Source of the DNA: an uncultured Alistipes sp.
Lineage (GTDB): Bacteria > Bacteroidota > Bacteroidia > Bacteroidales > Rikenellaceae
Length of the DNA: 64,000 nucleotides
Assembly (NCBI GenBank): GCA_900539755.1
Contig: UQDC01000005.1
Location: 113,013 to 177,012 of the forward strand
Reading direction: 5' to 3'
Made by a program: the position numbers and the translations under genes. Shown here one piece after another: positions 49,608 to 58,854 of the stretch. Below the pieces are notes generated by a model. The model was not told the origin of the DNA. It ran no database searches and worked only from the letters and a program-made list of their open reading frames with translations. Numbering within the stretch: the first letter of the stretch is position 1; each line of letters starts with the position of its first letter.

Positions 49608-52040
49608 ATGAAAGTACTGAAGTTTGGAGGAACTTCCGTCGGAAGTGCGGAGGGTCTGAGACAGGTTAAACGTGTTGTAGAGGCTTGTCACGAGGAGGTT
49701 ATCGTCGTGGTGTCGGCGTTGGGAGGAGTCACCGATCAACTGTTGCTGACCTCACGAATGGCTGCGGCCGGTGATATGGAGTACAAAAACCAACTCGATC
49801 AGATCGTCATGCGCCATCGTCAGGCTATTGAGGATACGGTGGACAGCTCTTGCCGTGCTGAAGTACTTGCTAAAGTGAACGCTCTGCTTGATGAGCTGGC
49901 CAATATTTTTAAAGGGGTATGTTTGATCAAGGACCTCTCTCCGAAAACCGGAGATGCAATTGTTAGCTATGGTGAGCGGCTTTCGTCGGTGATTGTTCAA
50001 GGTGTGCTGGCTCCGGCCGAATTGTTCGATGCGCGTGATTTTATTAAGACGAAGCCCTATTTTGGTAAACATATCGTAGAGTTTGCTCCAACAGAGGAGT
50101 TGATTCGTGCCCGTTTTGCGGTTATGCCCAAGGTGACCGTCGTTCCGGGCTTTATTGCATCGGATAACCTGACGGGTGACGTTACCAATTTGGGCCGAGG
50201 TGGTTCGGATTATACAGCTTCGGTTTTGGCTGCAACGTTGAAGGCCGATTCTCTCGAGATTTGGACTGATGTAGATGGATTTATGACTGCTGACCCGAAG
50301 GTGATCAGCAATGCTTATGTGATCGAGCACTTGACATTTGTCGAGGCTATGGAGCTCTGTAACTTTGGAGCCAAGGTGATCTATCCGCCGACTATCTTCC
50401 CGGCTTATCATAACAATATTCCGATTCGTATTCGCAATACCTTCAATCTGGACGCTCCCGGAACCTATATCACCAAAGATAAAACTCCGGACAGCCGTAC
50501 TATTAAGGGGATCTCCTCGATCAACGATACCTGTCTGATTACGATTCGCGGTTTGGGTATGGTCGGAGTGATCGGCGTTAACTACCGTATCTTCAAGGCT
50601 CTTTCGAAATCGGGAATCAGTGTTTTCTTCGTTTCGCAGGCGGCGTCGGAGAATACCACTTCGATCGGCGTACGTAATGGAGATGCCGAACTGGCCGTGC
50701 AGGTGCTTTCTACGGAGTTTGCCCAAGAGATCTCGATGGGTGAGATTAATCCGCCGGTAACGCAGCATGATTTGGCAACAGTGGCCATTGTCGGAGAAAA
50801 TATGCGCCATCGCCCCGGTGTGGCCGGCAAGCTGTTTGGTACGTTGGGACGGAACGGTATCAATGTGATCGCATGTGCACAGGGCGCTTCGGAGACCAAC
50901 ATTTCGTTTGTCGTAGCCAAAGAGAACCTGCGTAAATCGCTCAATGTGATTCACGATTCATTCTTCTTGTCTGAATATCAGGTGTTGAATATTTTCTTGG
51001 CCGGTGTGGGTTTGGTCGGTAGCAATCTGTTGGATCAGATCCGTCAGCAACAAGAGAAGCTGATGCGTGAAAATTCATTGAAGATTCGCATTGTCGGTAT
51101 CACCAATTCTCGCCACTACATTGTTTCGCGTTCAGGTATTGATTTAACTACCTATAAAGAGCAGTTGGCGGCATCGACATTGGTTTCGACACCGGAACGG
51201 TTCCGGGATGAGATATTGTCGATGAATATCTTTAATTCCGTATTTGTTGATTGCACGGCCAGCCCGGCGGTAGCCAGCATTTATGAAGATTTGTTGTCTC
51301 ATAATGTTTCGGTTGTTGCTGCCAATAAGATTGCAGCCTCTTCGAAATATGATCATTATCTCAAATTGAAGAACATTGCGCGGACGAGAGGTGTAAAATT
51401 CCTCTTTGAAACCAATGTGGGTGCAGGTTTGCCGATTATCAATACGATCAGTGATCTGATCAATAGTGGTGACCGCATTTTGAAGATCGAAGCGGTGGTT
51501 TCAGGAACGTTGAACTACATTTTCAACGAAATGAATGAGACGGTTCCGATGAGTCGTGCGATTGTTATGGCGAAAGAGGCAGGTTATGCAGAGCCGGATC
51601 CACGTATTGATCTGAGTGGTATGGATGTGATCCGTAAATTGGTGATTCTCTCTCGTGAAGCCGGTTATCATGTTGAGCAAGAAGATGTCCAAAAACATCT
51701 GTTTATTCCGGCTGAATATTTTGAAGGTAGCGTAGAGGATTTCTGGAAACATATTCCAGAGTTGGATGCCGATTTCGAATCGCGTCGTAAAAAACTGGCC
51801 GCAGAGGGTAAACGTTGGCGTTTTATTGCCAGCATGGATCACGGAAAAACCGAAGTCTCACTGCGTGAGGTGGGACCCGACAGTCCGTTCTACCATTTGG
51901 AAGGTAGTAATAACGTGATTTTGTTGACTACCGAACGTTACAAAGAGTACCCGATGCAGATCAAAGGTTACGGTGCAGGTGCCAGCGTAACTGCAGCAGG
52001 CGTTTTCGCGGATATTATCAGCATCGCTAATATTCGATAA
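49608..52040 (+). CDS. thrA: Bifunctional aspartokinase / homoserine dehydrogenase
   Basis: 810-residue fusion catalysing the first and third steps of the aspartate route to threonine and methionine. Residues ~1-290 are the kinase (VLKFGGTSVGSAEGL, NLGRGGSDYTASVLAATL), ~300-460 two ACT regulatory domains (ITIRGLGMVGVIGVNYRIF), and ~465-810 the dehydrogenase (AGVGLVGSNLLDQI, then TNVGAGLPIINTISDL, GTLNYIFNEM and AGYAEPDPRIDLSGMDV). ACT domains imply threonine feedback. A near-consensus -7 element (TAAAATTG, 49573-49580) lies upstream; no leader-peptide attenuator was seen. thrB and thrC are not in the window. Confidence 0.97.
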   Translation: MKVLKFGGTSVGSAEGLRQVKRVVEACHEEVIVVVSALGGVTDQLLLTSRMAAAGDMEYKNQLDQIVMRHRQAIEDTVDSSCRAEVLAKVNALLDELANIFKGVCLIKDLSPKTGDAIVSYGERLSSVIVQGVLAPAELFDARDFIKTKPYFGKHIVEFAPTEELIRARFAVMPKVTVVPGFIASDNLTGDVTNLGRGGSDYTASVLAATLKADSLEIWTDVDGFMTADPKVISNAYVIEHLTFVEAMELCNFGAKVIYPPTIFPAYHNNIPIRIRNTFNLDAPGTYITKDKTPDSRTIKGISSINDTCLITIRGLGMVGVIGVNYRIFKALSKSGISVFFVSQAASENTTSIGVRNGDAELAVQVLSTEFAQEISMGEINPPVTQHDLATVAIVGENMRHRPGVAGKLFGTLGRNGINVIACAQGASETNISFVVAKENLRKSLNVIHDSFFLSEYQVLNIFLAGVGLVGSNLLDQIRQQQEKLMRENSLKIRIVGITNSRHYIVSRSGIDLTTYKEQLAASTLVSTPERFRDEILSMNIFNSVFVDCTASPAVASIYEDLLSHNVSVVAANKIAASSKYDHYLKLKNIARTRGVKFLFETNVGAGLPIINTISDLINSGDRILKIEAVVSGTLNYIFNEMNETVPMSRAIVMAKEAGYAEPDPRIDLSGMDVIRKLVILSREAGYHVEQEDVQKHLFIPAEYFEGSVEDFWKHIPELDADFESRRKKLAAEGKRWRFIASMDHGKTEVSLREVGPDSPFYHLEGSNNVILLTTERYKEYPMQIKGYGAGASVTAAGVFADIISIANIR

Positions 52041-52234
52041 GCATCCATCTTTTATTTTGTATCAACAGTCTGATGCGATTTTGGATCTATGGAATAATAT
52101 AAACTCTAATGCATTCATAGATGATATTGATGTCGAGATCTGTATTTGATCGCAAAACTTGTGGCTCTCGACTGCATGCGCGTTGAAGCGTAACAAGTTT
52201 TGAGAATTCATAAATGTGATTAATAACGCAATTT

Positions 52235-52264
52235 GAGGGCAACCTAAGTGGTTGCCCTCTTTGT
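52235..52264 (+). terminator. Terminator-like hairpin downstream of thrA
   Basis: Perfect 10-bp stem (52235-52244 with 52250-52259), 5-base loop, then TCTTTGTTG. It lies 195 bases past the thrA stop, with a moderate T-tract. Confidence 0.7.
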
Positions 52265-52398
52265 TGATAGTCCCGTACTTGATACGATTCGTGAAAGCAT
52301 TGATATTCATGAAAAGTTGTCTGATCGAGCAAGGTGTTGTTCGGTGATTGAGGTATTTCTGCCCGTAATTCAGGTTTTTCAGTTTTCGAATAGCATAT

Positions 52399-52406
52399 TA
52401 CTTTTG
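52399..52406 (+). promoter_or_regulatory. Promoter -7 element TACTTTTG of the DXS-like gene
   Basis: Exact TAnnTTTG match 34 bases before ATG 52441. Confidence 0.75.
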
Positions 52407-52440
52407 CATCGTACAAAAAGAATTAAATTCAAGCAGCCTT

Positions 52441-54198
52441 ATGTATATTGAACAAATCAATTCCCCCAAGGAACTGAAGCAGTTATCTGTGGATCAATTA
52501 AATATTTTAGCTGGTGAAATTCGTGAAGCCTTGTTGAAACGGCTCAGTACATGTGGAGGACACATTGGCCCTAATCTCGGTATTGTCGAAGCGACGATAG
52601 CGTTGCATTTTGTTTTTGATTCTCCTAAAGATAAGTTGGTGTTTGATGTGTCGCATCAATGCTATACTCACAAAATGTTGACCGGTCGTAAAGAGGCGTT
52701 TCTTGATCCGACTAAATATGCCACCGTGTCGGGTTATACTAATCCACACGAAAGCGAACACGATTTCTTTACAGTGGGGCATACCTCTACATCAGTTAGC
52801 TTGGCATGCGGGTTGGCTAAAGCGCGTGATCTGAAGCAGGACAAAGAGAATATAATTGCAGTGATCGGAGATGGTTCACTCAGTGGTGGAGAAGCCTATG
52901 AAGGATTAAGCAATGTCGGTGAAATGGGCACCAATATGATTATTGTCGTAAACGATAACGAAATGTCCATTGCCGAAAATCATGGAGGTTTGTATGGAAA
53001 TCTGAAGGAACTTCGTGAGAGTCAAGGAAACTCTCCCTGTAACTTTTTTAAGTCATTGGGGTTGGATTATCTGTATGTTGATAATGGGAATGATGTCGCT
53101 GCGTTGATTGCAGCTTTCCAACAGGTGAAAGATGCAACTCGTCCTGTTGTAGTACATATTCATACCCAGAAAGGGAAAGGTTATGCTTTCGCAGAGCAGA
53201 ACCGTGAGAAATATCACTGGGGAGGGCCGTTCAATTTGCAGACAGGTGCCTCGAAAAACAGTGGTGCAGGTGAAGATTATTGCGATTTAACCGGACAATT
53301 TTTGTTGAAAGAGATGGCAAGTGATCCGACGCTGGTTGCGATCTCATCAGGTACACCTACTGTAATTGGATTCACCGAAGAGCGACGTCGGCAAGCAGGC
53401 CGCCAATTTGTGGATGTGGGTATTGCTGAGGAGCATGCTGTAGCGTTGGCTTCCGGAATTGCTGCCAATGGAGGAAAACCTGTTTATGGGGTGTACAGTA
53501 CCTTCATTCAGCGTTGTTACGATCAGCTTTCACAAGATTTGTGCATCAATAATAATCCGGCTGTCATTGCAGTCTTCGCGGGTACTGTTAATGGTATGAA
53601 TGATGTTACCCACCTCGGGTTCTTTGATATTCCGTTGATGGCAAATATTCCGAATATGGTTTATTTGGCACCTACGTGCAAAGAGGAGTACTTTGCTATG
53701 ATGCGCTGGGCAATCCAGCAGCGTGAGCATCCTGTGGCTATTCGTGTCCCGGGCGTGGTTGTTGAGTCTCGTCCAGAGGCTTTTGATGCGGATTACAGTG
53801 AATTGAATCGATATCGGATTACACGTCAGGGAAACCGTGTCGCAGTTTTGGCTCTGGGATCGTTCTATGGATTAGGTGAATCAGTGGTAGCCAAACTGCA
53901 ATCTGAAGCAGGTGTGAATGCAACGTTGATTAATCCCCGTTATATTACAGGCTTGGATGTCGATATGCTTGAATCGTTAAAGAAAGAACATCAAGTGGTA
54001 GTGACGTTGGAAGATGGCGTGTTGGACGGTGGATTTGGAGAGAAGATTGCTCGTTATTACGGAGATGCCTCCATGCGTGTACTGAATTTTGGCTTACGTA
54101 AAGAGTTCGTTGATCGTTATGTTGCATCGGAATTGATGCAAGCCAATCGTTTGACGGATAGTCAAATTGTAGCCGACATTCTTGCGTCCTTGAATTAA
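52441..54198 (+). CDS. DXS-like TPP-dependent enzyme (1-deoxy-D-xylulose-5-phosphate synthase family, divergent)
   Basis: 585 residues, all three DXS/transketolase domains: TPP site GDG (143-145) with NDN (171-173), catalytic Glu in GIAEEH (E330), conserved H41 and the THLG histidine (H391). It is shorter than true DXS (~620-640) and several substrate-site residues differ: DVSHQ instead of DVGHQ, YVDNGND for the GPxDGHD loop, VFAG (F379) where DXS has the phosphate-binding DRAG arginine, and RVPG (G438) for YPRG. Losing both arginines that hold glyceraldehyde-3-phosphate argues against normal DXS activity. Automatic pipelines would call it dxs; I treat it as a paralogue of uncertain substrate. 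Single-gene unit with its own promoter and terminator. Confidence 0.8.
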   Translation: MYIEQINSPKELKQLSVDQLNILAGEIREALLKRLSTCGGHIGPNLGIVEATIALHFVFDSPKDKLVFDVSHQCYTHKMLTGRKEAFLDPTKYATVSGYTNPHESEHDFFTVGHTSTSVSLACGLAKARDLKQDKENIIAVIGDGSLSGGEAYEGLSNVGEMGTNMIIVVNDNEMSIAENHGGLYGNLKELRESQGNSPCNFFKSLGLDYLYVDNGNDVAALIAAFQQVKDATRPVVVHIHTQKGKGYAFAEQNREKYHWGGPFNLQTGASKNSGAGEDYCDLTGQFLLKEMASDPTLVAISSGTPTVIGFTEERRRQAGRQFVDVGIAEEHAVALASGIAANGGKPVYGVYSTFIQRCYDQLSQDLCINNNPAVIAVFAGTVNGMNDVTHLGFFDIPLMANIPNMVYLAPTCKEEYFAMMRWAIQQREHPVAIRVPGVVVESRPEAFDADYSELNRYRITRQGNRVAVLALGSFYGLGESVVAKLQSEAGVNATLINPRYITGLDVDMLESLKKEHQVVVTLEDGVLDGGFGEKIARYYGDASMRVLNFGLRKEFVDRYVASELMQANRLTDSQIVADILASLN

Positions 54199-54250
54199 TT
54201 GGCATAATTTTCTGAATCTGATATTATAGCTTTTTTGCTATTGATGTTTG

Positions 54251-54292
54251 TCGAGGGGTAAGGAAGTGATCCTTATCCCTCGATCTTTTTTT
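54251..54292 (+). terminator. Terminator of the DXS-like gene
   Basis: 13-bp stem CGAGGGGTAAGGA with TCCTTATCCCTCG (one G-U pair), 5-6 base loop, then ATC and seven T. Confidence 0.9.
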
Positions 54293-54490
54293 GTGGACTC
54301 AGTGAATTTTGAAGTGTCATTGAGATCTGATATGTGTTGTCTGCAAAGTGGTTGTAAGATCTATGGGTTATGTTTTGGTTATGTAGCCTGTCCTCTGTGG
54401 CTGTTTTTGTGTTATGCGTGCTGAATCGACAGACTTTCAGTTTTTCAAAGCTGGACGGGATCTACATAGTATTCGCAGGATATTTTTTAC

Positions 54491-54498
54491 TACCTTTG
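54491..54498 (+). promoter_or_regulatory. Promoter -7 element TACCTTTG of the proC-proB-proA operon
   Basis: Exact TAnnTTTG match 29 bases before the proC ATG. Confidence 0.78.
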
Positions 54499-54527
54499 AA
54501 AAATCATATGATACAAATTAGAAAGAG

Positions 54528-55319
54528 ATGAAAATCGCAATTATCGGTGGCGGAAATATGGGCGGAGCAATTGCTAAAGGAATTGCTGCCGGCTCACTGG
54601 TCCCAGCATCCAATTTGACCGTTACGGCTCATACGCAAAAGACATTGGATAAAATCAAAAGCTTTCATGCGGAGATTAACACAACGCTTGATAATCGAAT
54701 GGCTGTTCAAGGAGCAGATTTGATTATCATTGCTGTTAAACCGTGGCTGCTTGAAGATGTTGTGGCTGGGTTTCGCGATTTGCTGGACTATTCTTGCCAG
54801 TCAGTAGCTTCGGTTGTGGCCGGTGTTTCGTTTGATCGTTTGCAGACAATGCTCGACAATGGTTCAGGAATATCTCCGGTTATGTATCGTATTATTCCGA
54901 ATACGGCCATCTCTTTGGGTGAAAGTGTTACCTTCATTGCAGCATGTGGGGCTTCAGATGAACAATTGAAATTTGTGGTTTCACTGTTTGATGAACTCGG
55001 TCAGACCATTGTAGTCGAAGAGTCGATGATGGTGGCCGGAACTTCATTGGCTTCATGTGGAATTGCTTTTGCTCTAAAATATCTCGATGCATCCATTCAA
55101 GGTGGGGTAGAGCTTGGTTTTACCCCTAAAGAGTCCCGTGCAATTGTGATGCAGACCATGCGTGGAGCATTGGAAATGATGCAACATAATCAAACCATGC
55201 CTCAGACGGAAATTGATAAGGTAACGACGCCTGGTGGTATTACATTGAAAGGCCTGGCAGCCTTGGAGGAGGCCGGTTTTGTGCCTGCTGTTAAAGAGGG
55301 ATTATTTAAAAGCCGATAA
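54528..55319 (+). CDS. proC: Pyrroline-5-carboxylate reductase
   Basis: Last step of proline synthesis, NAD(P)H reduction of pyrroline-5-carboxylate. 263 residues with the Rossmann loop IIGGGNMGGAIAKGI, the IIAVKP segment and the C-terminal signature TTPGGITLKGLAALEEAG. First gene of a proC-proB-proA operon; proB starts 2 bases after its stop. Confidence 0.96.
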   Translation: MKIAIIGGGNMGGAIAKGIAAGSLVPASNLTVTAHTQKTLDKIKSFHAEINTTLDNRMAVQGADLIIIAVKPWLLEDVVAGFRDLLDYSCQSVASVVAGVSFDRLQTMLDNGSGISPVMYRIIPNTAISLGESVTFIAACGASDEQLKFVVSLFDELGQTIVVEESMMVAGTSLASCGIAFALKYLDASIQGGVELGFTPKESRAIVMQTMRGALEMMQHNQTMPQTEIDKVTTPGGITLKGLAALEEAGFVPAVKEGLFKSR

Positions 55320-55321
55320 TT

Positions 55322-56428
55322 ATGGGATTCAGATTCAAACGAGTTGTGGTCAAAGTGGGTAGCAACGTACTGGCCCGTCCGGATGGTTCGCTCGATGTGA
55401 CGCGTATGTCAGCCCTCTCTGATCAGGTTGCAGATCTGCACCATAGTGGGGTGGAAGTTATTTTGGTGTCATCTGGAGCTGTTGCTTCGGGACGGAGCGA
55501 AATGCATGCACATACCTTTAAGCGTAAATTGGCACAAGTGTCGGCCCGACAGCTGTTCTCAGCAGTTGGACAGGCAAAGCTGATCAATCACTATTATGAG
55601 CTGTTCCGTGATCATGGATTGGTGTGTGGACAGGTGTTAACGACTAAAGAGAGTCTTTCGACACGACGACACTATTTGAACCAGCAGCATTGTATGTCGG
55701 TGATGTTGGCCAATGGCGTGATCCCGATTTTGAATGAAAATGATACCATTTCGGTGACCGAATTGATGTTTACCGATAATGATGAGTTGTCGGGTTTGGT
55801 TGCTGCAATGATGGATGCGGAGGCTTTGGTTATCCTGAGTAATATTGACGGCGTGTATAATGGTAATCCGGCAGATCCTGACTCATATGTGATTCGTGAA
55901 ATCGCTCCTCAACAAGATCTATCCCAATATATCCAATCTGGCAAATCCCAATTTGGACGTGGCGGTATGTTGACAAAATGCCGTATCGCTCGCAAAGTGG
56001 CTGAAGAGGGAATTGAGGTGATTGTTGCTAACGGAAAGCGAGAGAATATTTTACCTGAAATTCTTTCTGATAAAATTGAAACGATCTGTACTCGTTTTAT
56101 TCCTTCTGAACGTGTTGTTTCACCCGTTAAAAAATGGATTGCGCATTCCGAGGGTTTTGCTAAAGGTGATTTGCGAGTAAGTGAGTGTGCTTATGAGGCG
56201 TTGACAAAACCAGAGGCAGTCAGTCTGTTGCCGATTGGTGTGACGGATGTACAGGGAGACTTTGAGAAGGGTGATATTGTACGGATTTTGGCTCCTGATG
56301 GTCGGCAAATTGGTGTCGGTCGTATCTCTTGCGATAGCGCTAAAGCGGCTCAACTGGCGGGAACTAAAGGAGAACGTCCTCTGATTCATTATGATTATAT
56401 GTATTTAGATCAGCTTGATCTTGAATAA
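55322..56428 (+). CDS. proB: Glutamate 5-kinase with PUA domain
   Basis: First step of proline synthesis, phosphorylation of glutamate. 368 residues: an amino-acid-kinase domain (VVVKVGSNVLARPDGSLD, ILVSSGAVASG, FTDNDELSGLVAAMMDAEAL, GRGGMLTK) and a C-terminal PUA domain from about residue 280. It lies between proC and proA. In other bacteria ProB is inhibited by proline; this is likely but not visible here. Confidence 0.96.
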   Translation: MGFRFKRVVVKVGSNVLARPDGSLDVTRMSALSDQVADLHHSGVEVILVSSGAVASGRSEMHAHTFKRKLAQVSARQLFSAVGQAKLINHYYELFRDHGLVCGQVLTTKESLSTRRHYLNQQHCMSVMLANGVIPILNENDTISVTELMFTDNDELSGLVAAMMDAEALVILSNIDGVYNGNPADPDSYVIREIAPQQDLSQYIQSGKSQFGRGGMLTKCRIARKVAEEGIEVIVANGKRENILPEILSDKIETICTRFIPSERVVSPVKKWIAHSEGFAKGDLRVSECAYEALTKPEAVSLLPIGVTDVQGDFEKGDIVRILAPDGRQIGVGRISCDSAKAAQLAGTKGERPLIHYDYMYLDQLDLE

Positions 56429-56460
56429 GGTTGATCTTTTTATATTAAGTGTTACTCGAT

Positions 56461-57708
56461 ATGGAACTAAACGAACTTTTTGAGAAAGCTGTTGTAGCTT
56501 CCCGTAGTTTAAATCTGATACCTGCGTCCAAGATTGATTCTATTCTTTTAGCGGTTGCTGATGCAGCAGAGGCGAGGACTGATTATATTCTTGAGGCTAA
56601 CCGTCGTGATTTGGCATTAATGGACGAATCTAATCCGATGTATGATCGGTTGATGTTGACTGCCGAACGAATTAAGGGTATTGCAGACGATATGCGAAAT
56701 GTGGCGTCATTGCCTTCACCATTAAATCATGTGTTGGATGAGTTTGTCCGTCCTAATGGAATGAAAATTACTAAAGTATCGGTTCCGTTTGGCGTGATTG
56801 GGGTGATTTACGAGGCCAGACCTAATGTCAGTTTTGATGTCTTCTCTCTCTGTTTGAAATCGGGTAATGTTTCTGTATTGAAGGGAGGGCATGATGCCCG
56901 TTATTCAAACGAGGCGATTGTCGATGTGATCCGTGATGTGTTGTGTGCGAATGGTGTGGACGAACATACCGTGACGCTTTTGCCTGCAGATCGTGAAGCG
57001 ACCGCAGCTCTGTTGGATGCAGTCGGGTATGTGGATTTGTTGATTCCTCGGGGAAGTAAAGGTTTGATCGACTATGTGCGCAAGAATGCACATATTCCGG
57101 TTATTGAAACAGGTGCAGGTATTTGTCATACTTACTTTGATGTTAAAGGTGATGTTGCCCAATGCGCTAATATTGTCTTTAATGCCAAAACACGTCGTGT
57201 AAGTGTATGTAATGCGTTGGATTGCTTGATTGTTCATCGTGAGCGTTTGGCTGATCTCCCGGCTGTGTGTGAGAAACTCGCCTCAAAAAATGTGCTGATT
57301 TATGCTGATTCAGATGCCTATGCTGCCCTCGAAGGTCGTTATCCAGCAGATTTGTTAGTTCATGCTACGGCTGAAAGTTTTGGAACGGAGTTCCTCTCGT
57401 ATCGTATGGCGATTCGCACTGTCGGATCGTTAGAGGAGGCTTTGGAGCATATTGTTCGTTACTCTTCCAAGCATAGTGAGGCAATTGTGAGTGAAGATCC
57501 GGAAGCAATTCAGATTTTTCAGCACAGAGTGGATGCTGCATGTGTTTATGCTAATGTTTCGACTGCATTTACTGATGGAGCCCAATTTGGCTTTGGTGCT
57601 GAAATCGGTATCAGTACTCAAAAGTTGCACGCGCGTGGCCCGATGGCTTTGCGTGAGTTGACCAGCTATAAATACTTGATCAATGGAGATGGTCAAGTGC
57701 GCTCTTGA
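56461..57708 (+). CDS. proA: Gamma-glutamyl phosphate reductase
   Basis: Reduces glutamyl-5-phosphate to glutamate-5-semialdehyde, working in complex with ProB. 415 residues with the aldehyde-dehydrogenase-like blocks SVPFGVIGVIYEARPNVSFD, SGNVSVLKGGHDA, LIPRGSKGLIDYV, and the catalytic cysteine near VCNALDCLIVH. Start at ATG 56461; a GTG four codons earlier is in frame but less likely. Last gene of the operon, followed by a strong terminator. Confidence 0.96.
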   Translation: MELNELFEKAVVASRSLNLIPASKIDSILLAVADAAEARTDYILEANRRDLALMDESNPMYDRLMLTAERIKGIADDMRNVASLPSPLNHVLDEFVRPNGMKITKVSVPFGVIGVIYEARPNVSFDVFSLCLKSGNVSVLKGGHDARYSNEAIVDVIRDVLCANGVDEHTVTLLPADREATAALLDAVGYVDLLIPRGSKGLIDYVRKNAHIPVIETGAGICHTYFDVKGDVAQCANIVFNAKTRRVSVCNALDCLIVHRERLADLPAVCEKLASKNVLIYADSDAYAALEGRYPADLLVHATAESFGTEFLSYRMAIRTVGSLEEALEHIVRYSSKHSEAIVSEDPEAIQIFQHRVDAACVYANVSTAFTDGAQFGFGAEIGISTQKLHARGPMALRELTSYKYLINGDGQVRS

Positions 57709-57767
57709 TTGTTCTTTTATTAAGAGGTAGTTTGTTAGGTTAGTTATTTATTATCCTACATGTCAAT

Positions 57768-57806
57768 AAAAGTCTGCGTGATGTGATGTCGCGCAGACTT
57801 TTTTAT
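57768..57806 (+). terminator. Terminator of the proline operon
   Basis: 11-bp stem AAAAGTCTGCG with CGCAGACTTTT, followed by T-rich sequence. Confidence 0.88.
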
Positions 57807-57884
57807 TGGTGTGTTTATCGATTTGGGAGAACGTTTTTTTATTAGTAAAATTATTTGAACATTCACAATTTAAAGCATTTCCTG

Positions 57885-57892
57885 TAATTTTG
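57885..57892 (+). promoter_or_regulatory. Promoter -7 element TAATTTTG of the DUF486 gene
   Basis: Exact TAnnTTTG match 57 bases before ATG 57950; it rules out the longer frame from 57806. Confidence 0.65.
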
Positions 57893-57949
57893 CCCGTCAG
57901 TTTTCATGAGGATGAGAGCTGTTTGTGTGTTTTAAAATTCAATTTTGCT

Positions 57950-58318
57950 ATGAAAGGATTGTTGACAATTGGCATGTTAGTCGTTTCGAATATCTTTATG
58001 ACCTTTGCTTGGTATGGTCAGCTACGTCTCAAAGGCCAAAAATGGTTCGATAGCTTGCCGTTGGCTGGAATCATTCTGTTGTGTTGGGGTGTTGCATTAG
58101 TGGAGTATTCGTTTCAGGTACCTGCCAATCGTATAGGGTTTCATGAGAATGGAGGCCCCTTCTCGTTGGTTCAATTGAAAGTAATACAAGAGGTTATATC
58201 CCTTTTGGTCTTTACGCTCTTTACACTGATCTTCTTTAAGAATGAGGCGTTTCGCTGGAATCATGCGGTTGCCTTTATGTTTTTGGTGTTGGCCGTCTAT
58301 TTTATTTTCAAAAAATAG
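57950..58318 (+). CDS. DUF486 / DMT family small membrane protein
   Basis: 122-residue integral membrane protein with four predicted helices (about 3-20, 35-53, 82-100, 105-121). The family motifs NIFMTFAWYGQLR, CWGVALVEYSFQVPANRIG and GGPFSLVQLKVIQEVISL are those of DUF486, a member of the drug/metabolite transporter superfamily. Substrate unknown. It lies upstream of, but is separate from, the regulator gene that has its own promoter. Confidence 0.9.
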   Translation: MKGLLTIGMLVVSNIFMTFAWYGQLRLKGQKWFDSLPLAGIILLCWGVALVEYSFQVPANRIGFHENGGPFSLVQLKVIQEVISLLVFTLFTLIFFKNEAFRWNHAVAFMFLVLAVYFIFKK

Positions 58319-58350
58319 TTCCGATTATTTGCATATTCAAAAAAATGACC

Positions 58351-58358
58351 TACTTTTG
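58351..58358 (+). promoter_or_regulatory. Promoter -7 element TACTTTTG of the PerR-like gene
   Basis: Exact TAnnTTTG match 36 bases before ATG 58395. The predicted start near 58365 lies directly before the palindromic operator. Confidence 0.8.
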
Positions 58359-58371
58359 CAATGAATTCAAA

Positions 58372-58388
58372 TTTGTAATAATTACAAA
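58372..58388 (+). promoter_or_regulatory. PerR-box-like operator
   Basis: Perfect 8-1-8 palindrome TTTGTAATAATTACAAA. Its 15-base core differs at one position per arm from the B. subtilis PerR box TTATAATNATTATAA. It sits between the promoter element and the start codon of the Fur-family gene, so binding there would block transcription and give autoregulation of that gene and rubrerythrin. Confidence 0.8.
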
Positions 58389-58394
58389 ATAGAA

Positions 58395-58811
58395 ATGAAC
58401 GCAAAGTTGCATCAATATTTGTCTAGTTTCGGGGTGAAACCCTCGATGCAACGTATTGCGATCATGGAGTATTTGATGACGCATCGGACACATCCGACGG
58501 TGGATGAGATCTATACAGCGCTCTCACCATCCATGCCGACCCTGTCTAAAACGACGGTATATAATACGTTGCGTTTATTGGCGGAACACGGCGCAGTGTT
58601 GGAGCTTGACATGGATTCGAGAAATACTCGATTCGATGGTGATGTTACGCCTCACGCTCACTTCTACTGCAAGTCATGTGGTCGAATTGAAGATTTGCCG
58701 TTAATTGGTGGAGAGCGTTTACTACAGGCAGTTCCGGAGTCTTTTGATGTGTCAGACGTACAGGTTTATTACAAGGGGATTTGTCGCGATTGTAAACACG
58801 GAACGAATTGA
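58395..58811 (+). CDS. Fur-family transcriptional regulator, PerR-like
   Basis: 138 residues: a winged-helix DNA-binding domain (KPSMQRIAIMEYLMTHRTHPTVDEIY, recognition helix near LSKTTVYNTLRLL) and a dimerisation domain with the metal site PHAHFYCKSCGRIED. Two CxxC pairs (CKSC and CRDC) form the structural zinc site, and the DGD-x-x-x-HxH arrangement fits the peroxide-sensing metal site of PerR. The next gene is rubrerythrin, a peroxide-reducing protein, and a PerR-box-like palindrome lies in its own leader. Both support a PerR function over Fur or Zur. Confidence 0.9.
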   Translation: MNAKLHQYLSSFGVKPSMQRIAIMEYLMTHRTHPTVDEIYTALSPSMPTLSKTTVYNTLRLLAEHGAVLELDMDSRNTRFDGDVTPHAHFYCKSCGRIEDLPLIGGERLLQAVPESFDVSDVQVYYKGICRDCKHGTN

Positions 58812-58854
58812 AACTGATAATACGATAGAGTTGAACTTTTAAAAGAAGAAGATT

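Larger units (their letters stand above)
52041..52440. other. Intergenic region between thrA and the DXS-like gene
   Basis: 400 bases containing the terminator at 52235-52264 and the promoter element at 52399-52406. Antisense frames across it show no coding support. Confidence 0.55.
54199..54527. other. Intergenic region between the DXS-like gene and proC
   Basis: About 330 bases with a terminator (54251-54292) and the proC promoter element (54491-54498); nothing else is seen. Confidence 0.6.

Noticed and set aside
49752..50954. 400-codon open frame antisense to thrA
   Set aside because: Shadow of the strongly conserved aspartokinase coding sequence; no recognisable protein features.
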